NCBI GenBank assembly: GCA_937915765.1
Contig: CALGHE010000154.1
Location: 1 to 13,194 of the forward strand
DNA from: an uncultured Bacteroidales bacterium
Lineage (GTDB): Bacteria > Bacteroidota > Bacteroidia > Bacteroidales > Paludibacteraceae
DNA: 13,194 bases
Direction: 5' to 3'
In this document: one piece after another, positions 9,729 through 13,194 of the stretch
Position numbering within the stretch: position 1 is the first letter of the stretch
How the letters are laid out: each line of letters starts with the position of its first letter
Notes under the pieces: generated by a model
What the model was told of the DNA's origin: nothing
What the model saw: the letters and a program-made list of their open reading frames with translations, nothing else
The model's database searches: none
Program-made: the position numbers and the translations under genes

Positions 9729-12700
9729 ATGGCTTTTAGAAAAGAAACTAAAATAAAGAGTACTTTCAATAAAATCACTATCGGCCTTGCGTCTCCTGAC
9801 GAGATTCTGAAGGCTTCGAGCGGTGAGGTTTTAAAACCGGAAACAATCAACTACAGGACTTACAAGCCTGAGCGTGATGGTCTTTTTTGCGAACGTATCT
9901 TTGGTCCTTGTAAGGATTATGAATGTCACTGCGGTAAGTATAAGAGAATCCGCTATAAAGGGATTGTCTGCGACCGTTGTGGTGTGATGGTTACAGAAAA
10001 GAAGGTGCGCCGTGAGCGTATGGGACATATTCAGCTTGTTGTTCCTGTGGCTCACATCTGGTATTTCCGTTCGCTGCCTAACAAAATAGGTTATTTGTTG
10101 GGTATGCCGACAAAGAAGCTTGATGCTATTATCTATTACGAAAGATATGTGGTCATTCAGCCTGGCTGCAAGGCGGAAGACGGTATTCAGGAACAGGATT
10201 TGCTGACCGAAGAGGAATATCTGGACATCATGGACTCTCTTCCGAGAGAGAACCAGTTGCTTGAGGATACTGACCCTAACAAGTTCATCGCAAAGATGGG
10301 GGCCGAAGCTGTTTATGACTTGCTTCAGCGTATCGATCTTGACACTTTGTCTTATGACTTGAGAAACCGCGCTAATCAGGAGTCTTCTCAGCAGAGAAAG
10401 GCTGAGGCTTTGAAGCGCCTTCAGGTTGTGGAAGCTTTACGCTCTTCTAAAGGAAAGAATAAGGCTGAGTGGATGATTGTTCAGGTCGTGCCTGTTATTC
10501 CGCCGGATTTGCGTCCGCTTGTGCCGCTTGACGGTGGACGTTTCGCAACGTCTGACTTGAATGACTTGTACCGCCGTGTCATCATACGTAATAATCGTCT
10601 GAAGAGACTTATCGAAATCAAGGCTCCCGAAGTTATCTTGCGTAACGAAAAACGTATGCTTCAGGAGGCGGTTGACTCTTTGTTTGACAACTCAAGAAAG
10701 TCTAGCGCGGTTAAGACTGACGCGAACCGTCCGTTGAAGTCGTTGTCTGACTCGCTGAAGGGTAAGCAGGGTCGTTTCCGTCAGAACTTGCTCGGTAAGC
10801 GTGTTGACTATTCTGCTCGTTCGGTTATTGTCGTTGGTCCTGAATTGAAGATGCACGAGTGCGGTCTTCCTAAGGATATGGCTGCCGAACTTTACAAGCC
10901 GTTCGTAATCCGTAAGTTGATTGAGCGCGGTATCGTGAAGACTGTTAAGTCGGCAAAGAAAATTGTGGACAGAAAGGACCCTGTTGTATGGGATATTTTG
11001 GAATATGTGATGAAGGGTCACCCAGTGCTTTTGAACCGTGCTCCTACATTGCACCGTCTTGGTATTCAGGCGTTCCAGCCTAAGATGATTGAAGGTAAGG
11101 CTATCCAGCTGCACCCGCTTTCTTGTACTGCGTTCAACGCCGACTTCGACGGTGACCAGATGGCTGTTCACTTGCCTCTCGGTAACGAGGCTATACTTGA
11201 GGCTCAGATGTTGATGCTGGCTTCTCACAATATCTTGAACCCTGCTAACGGTTCGCCTATCACTGTCCCTTCTCAGGATATGGTGCTTGGGCTTTACTAT
11301 ATAACTAAGCTGCGCAAGGGTGCTCTTGGCGAAGGTCTTAAGTTCTACGGAGTGGAAGAGGCCGAAATTGCATACAACGAAAAGAAGTTGGCTATGCACG
11401 CTATCATCAACGTTATTGTGGATGACGTTAATGAGAATGGAGAGCCTTGCAAGAGAATGGTCGAAACTTCTGTTGGTCGTCTGCTGTTTAACCAGAGAGT
11501 GCCGAAAGAGGTGGGCTTTATTAACGAACTCTTGACAAAGAAGTCGCTCCGTGAAATCATCAGCAAGGTGATTAAGGTGTGCGGTGTGGCTCGTACTGCT
11601 GAGTTCTTGGATGATATTAAGAACCTTGGTTATTACATGGCGTTCAAGGGTTGCTTGTCGTTCAACCTTGAAAATGTGATTATCCCTAAGGAAAAAGAAG
11701 AGTTGGTTCAGGAAGGTTATCGTGAAGTTGAGGAGATTATGAACAACTATAACATGGGTTTCATAACTTACAACGAACGTTACAACCAGATTATCGACAC
11801 TTGGACTCATATCAACGCGAAGCTGTCTAACATCTTGATGAAGACAATTTCGTCTGACGACCAAGGTTTCAACTCTGTATATATGATGCTTGACTCTGGT
11901 GCCCGTGGTTCTAAGGAGCAGATTCGTCAGCTTTCCGGTATGCGTGGTCTGATGGCTAAGCCTCAGAAGTCTGGTGCTGAAGGCGGTCAGATTATCGAGA
12001 ACCCGATCCTTTCTAACTTTAAGGAAGGTTTGTCTGTGTTGGAGTACTTTATCTCTACGCACGGTGCTCGTAAGGGTCTTGCCGATACTGCCTTGAAGAC
12101 TGCCGACGCCGGTTACTTGACTCGTCGTCTTGTTGACGTTTCTCATGACGTTATCATCAATGAAGATGACTGCGGCACTTTGAGAGGTATCGTTTGCACT
12201 GAATTGAAGAACAACGAAGAGGTGGTTGCTTCTTTGTACGAACGTATATTGGGTCGTGTTTCTGTTCATGACATTATTCATCCTCAGACTAACGAAATAA
12301 TCGTAAGGGCTGGCGAGGAAATCAGAGAGGATGCGGCTCAAATTATCCAGGATTCTCCTATCGAAAGCGTGGAAATCCGCTCTGTGCTCACTTGTGAGTC
12401 TAAGAAGGGGGTTTGCGCTAAGTGTTATGGACGCAACTTGGCTACCGGACGTCTTGTGCAGAAGGGCGAGGCCGTTGGGGTTATCGCGGCTCAGTCAATC
12501 GGTGAGCCTGGTACTCAGCTTACTCTCCGTACGTTCCACGTTGGGGGTATCGCTGGTAACATCGCTGCTGAGTCTGGTATAACTTCTCGTTATGATGGTA
12601 TCGTTGAGATTGAAGAGCTTCGTACTGTGGCTTCTGAAAACGAAGACGGTTCTCCTGTTGACGTGGTTGTTGGCCGTCTTGCAGAATTGAAGATTGTTGA

Positions 12701-13194
12701 CCCTAACACTAAGATTGCTCTTACAAACGCTAATATCCCTTATGGTGCGAAGTTGTTTGTCAAGAATGGTCAGACTGTTTCTAAGGGTGACCGTATATGT
12801 GAATGGGACCCATTCAACGCTGTGATTATCACGGAGGTGAGTGGTCGCATCGAGATGGATGGCGTTGTTGAAAATGTTACATTCAAGAAAGAATCGGACG
12901 AAACTACGGGTCTTGAAGAACGTATCATCATCGAGTCTAAGGACAAGACTTTGATTCCTGCTGTTAACGTTGTTGACGAAAATGGCAACATTCTTAAGAC
13001 TTATAACCTTCCGGTGGGAGCTCACGTCATAGTGAAAGAGAAAGAGTCTGTTAAGACTGGTCAGCTTTTGGTGAAGATTCCGAGAGCGGTAGGTAAGGCT
13101 GGTGACATCACAGGGGGTCTTCCTCGTGTCACTGAGTTGTTCGAGGCTCGTAATCCTTCTAACCCTGCAATCGTATCGGAAATTGATGGTGAGG
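9729..13194 (+). CDS. rpoC: DNA-directed RNA polymerase subunit beta-prime, N-terminal 1155 residues (runs off right edge)
   Basis: The frame is open from MAFRKETKIK to the window end. From family knowledge about 270 C-terminal residues are missing. The N-terminal zinc site has C66, C68, C81 and C84. NADFDGD (470-476) carries the catalytic Asp triad D472, D474 and D476, which binds the active-site Mg2+. The second zinc site has C815, C889, C896 and C899. The trigger-loop start (TQLTLRTFHVGG) and GKAGDITGGLPRVTELFEAR are present. The subunit forms the clamp and active centre with beta. One oddity is Met at residue 87, in CDRCGVMVTEKK, where bacterial homologues have Glu (GVEVT). The gene starts 153 nt after rpoB, behind a terminator-like hairpin. 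Confidence 0.99.
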   Translation, partial: MAFRKETKIKSTFNKITIGLASPDEILKASSGEVLKPETINYRTYKPERDGLFCERIFGPCKDYECHCGKYKRIRYKGIVCDRCGVMVTEKKVRRERMGHIQLVVPVAHIWYFRSLPNKIGYLLGMPTKKLDAIIYYERYVVIQPGCKAEDGIQEQDLLTEEEYLDIMDSLPRENQLLEDTDPNKFIAKMGAEAVYDLLQRIDLDTLSYDLRNRANQESSQQRKAEALKRLQVVEALRSSKGKNKAEWMIVQVVPVIPPDLRPLVPLDGGRFATSDLNDLYRRVIIRNNRLKRLIEIKAPEVILRNEKRMLQEAVDSLFDNSRKSSAVKTDANRPLKSLSDSLKGKQGRFRQNLLGKRVDYSARSVIVVGPELKMHECGLPKDMAAELYKPFVIRKLIERGIVKTVKSAKKIVDRKDPVVWDILEYVMKGHPVLLNRAPTLHRLGIQAFQPKMIEGKAIQLHPLSCTAFNADFDGDQMAVHLPLGNEAILEAQMLMLASHNILNPANGSPITVPSQDMVLGLYYITKLRKGALGEGLKFYGVEEAEIAYNEKKLAMHAIINVIVDDVNENGEPCKRMVETSVGRLLFNQRVPKEVGFINELLTKKSLREIISKVIKVCGVARTAEFLDDIKNLGYYMAFKGCLSFNLENVIIPKEKEELVQEGYREVEEIMNNYNMGFITYNERYNQIIDTWTHINAKLSNILMKTISSDDQGFNSVYMMLDSGARGSKEQIRQLSGMRGLMAKPQKSGAEGGQIIENPILSNFKEGLSVLEYFISTHGARKGLADTALKTADAGYLTRRLVDVSHDVIINEDDCGTLRGIVCTELKNNEEVVASLYERILGRVSVHDIIHPQTNEIIVRAGEEIREDAAQIIQDSPIESVEIRSVLTCESKKGVCAKCYGRNLATGRLVQKGEAVGVIAAQSIGEPGTQLTLRTFHVGGIAGNIAAESGITSRYDGIVEIEELRTVASENEDGSPVDVVVGRLAELKIVDPNTKIALTNANIPYGAKLFVKNGQTVSKGDRICEWDPFNAVIITEVSGRIEMDGVVENVTFKKESDETTGLEERIIIESKDKTLIPAVNVVDENGNILKTYNLPVGAHVIVKEKESVKTGQLLVKIPRAVGKAGDITGGLPRVTELFEARNPSNPAIVSEIDGE

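Noticed and set aside
10692..12341. Long open frame (549 codons) antisense to rpoC
   Set aside because: Same reason: rpoC is unmistakable on the other strand, and the antisense product is rich in Arg/His/Leu/Thr in a way typical of shadow frames.

Overview
The window is a chromosomal core-gene region from a Bacteroidales bacterium (Bacteroidota). Three things point there: the gene order tuf - tRNA-Trp - secE - nusG - rplK - rplA - rplJ - rplL - rpoB - rpoC; an RpoB of 1270 residues and an RpoC that read like Bacteroides proteins along their length; and A/T-rich sequence in place of strong Shine-Dalgarno sites before most starts. I know these families from memory and could not run a search.

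Layout. Positions 1 to about 1413 (minus strand) hold the 5' part of a TonB-dependent outer-membrane receptor that runs off the left edge. On the plus strand follow EF-Tu (1418-2605), a terminator-like hairpin flush against tRNA-Trp (2650-2722), secE, nusG, and ribosomal proteins L11, L1, L10 and L7/L12. A strong hairpin plus T-run separates rplL from rpoB (5763-9575). A second one lies in the 153-bp gap before rpoC, which starts at 9729 and runs off the right edge. No gene-free stretch exceeds 300 bases.

How the genes work together. The plus-strand genes form one expression-machinery cluster: elongation factor, Trp tRNA, Sec translocase subunit, transcription elongation factor, the L1 and L12 stalks of the large ribosomal subunit, and the two large RNA polymerase subunits. 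Hairpins before the tRNA, before rpoB and before rpoC are likely points where the long transcript is attenuated or divided. I found no convincing Bacteroides-type promoter (TTTG / TAnnTTTG) in any of the gaps.

I see no new defence, mobile or metabolic system. The strongest anomaly is at the left. The tuf gene is a mosaic by codon use: Glu codons are 7 GAG to 1 GAA up to position 1771, then 27 GAA to 0 GAG from 1850 to the end. The receptor gene next to it shares the GAG preference (18 to 3), while rplL shares the GAA preference (16 to 1). The receptor also lacks a usable start codon where its signal peptide should begin, and it abuts tuf with no intergenic space. This suggests either recombination within tuf that brought in flanking DNA, or a metagenome assembly joined through the conserved tuf sequence. 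Smaller oddities are a Met at a normally invariant Glu next to the RpoC zinc site, and a 14-nt repeat in the rpoC leader.
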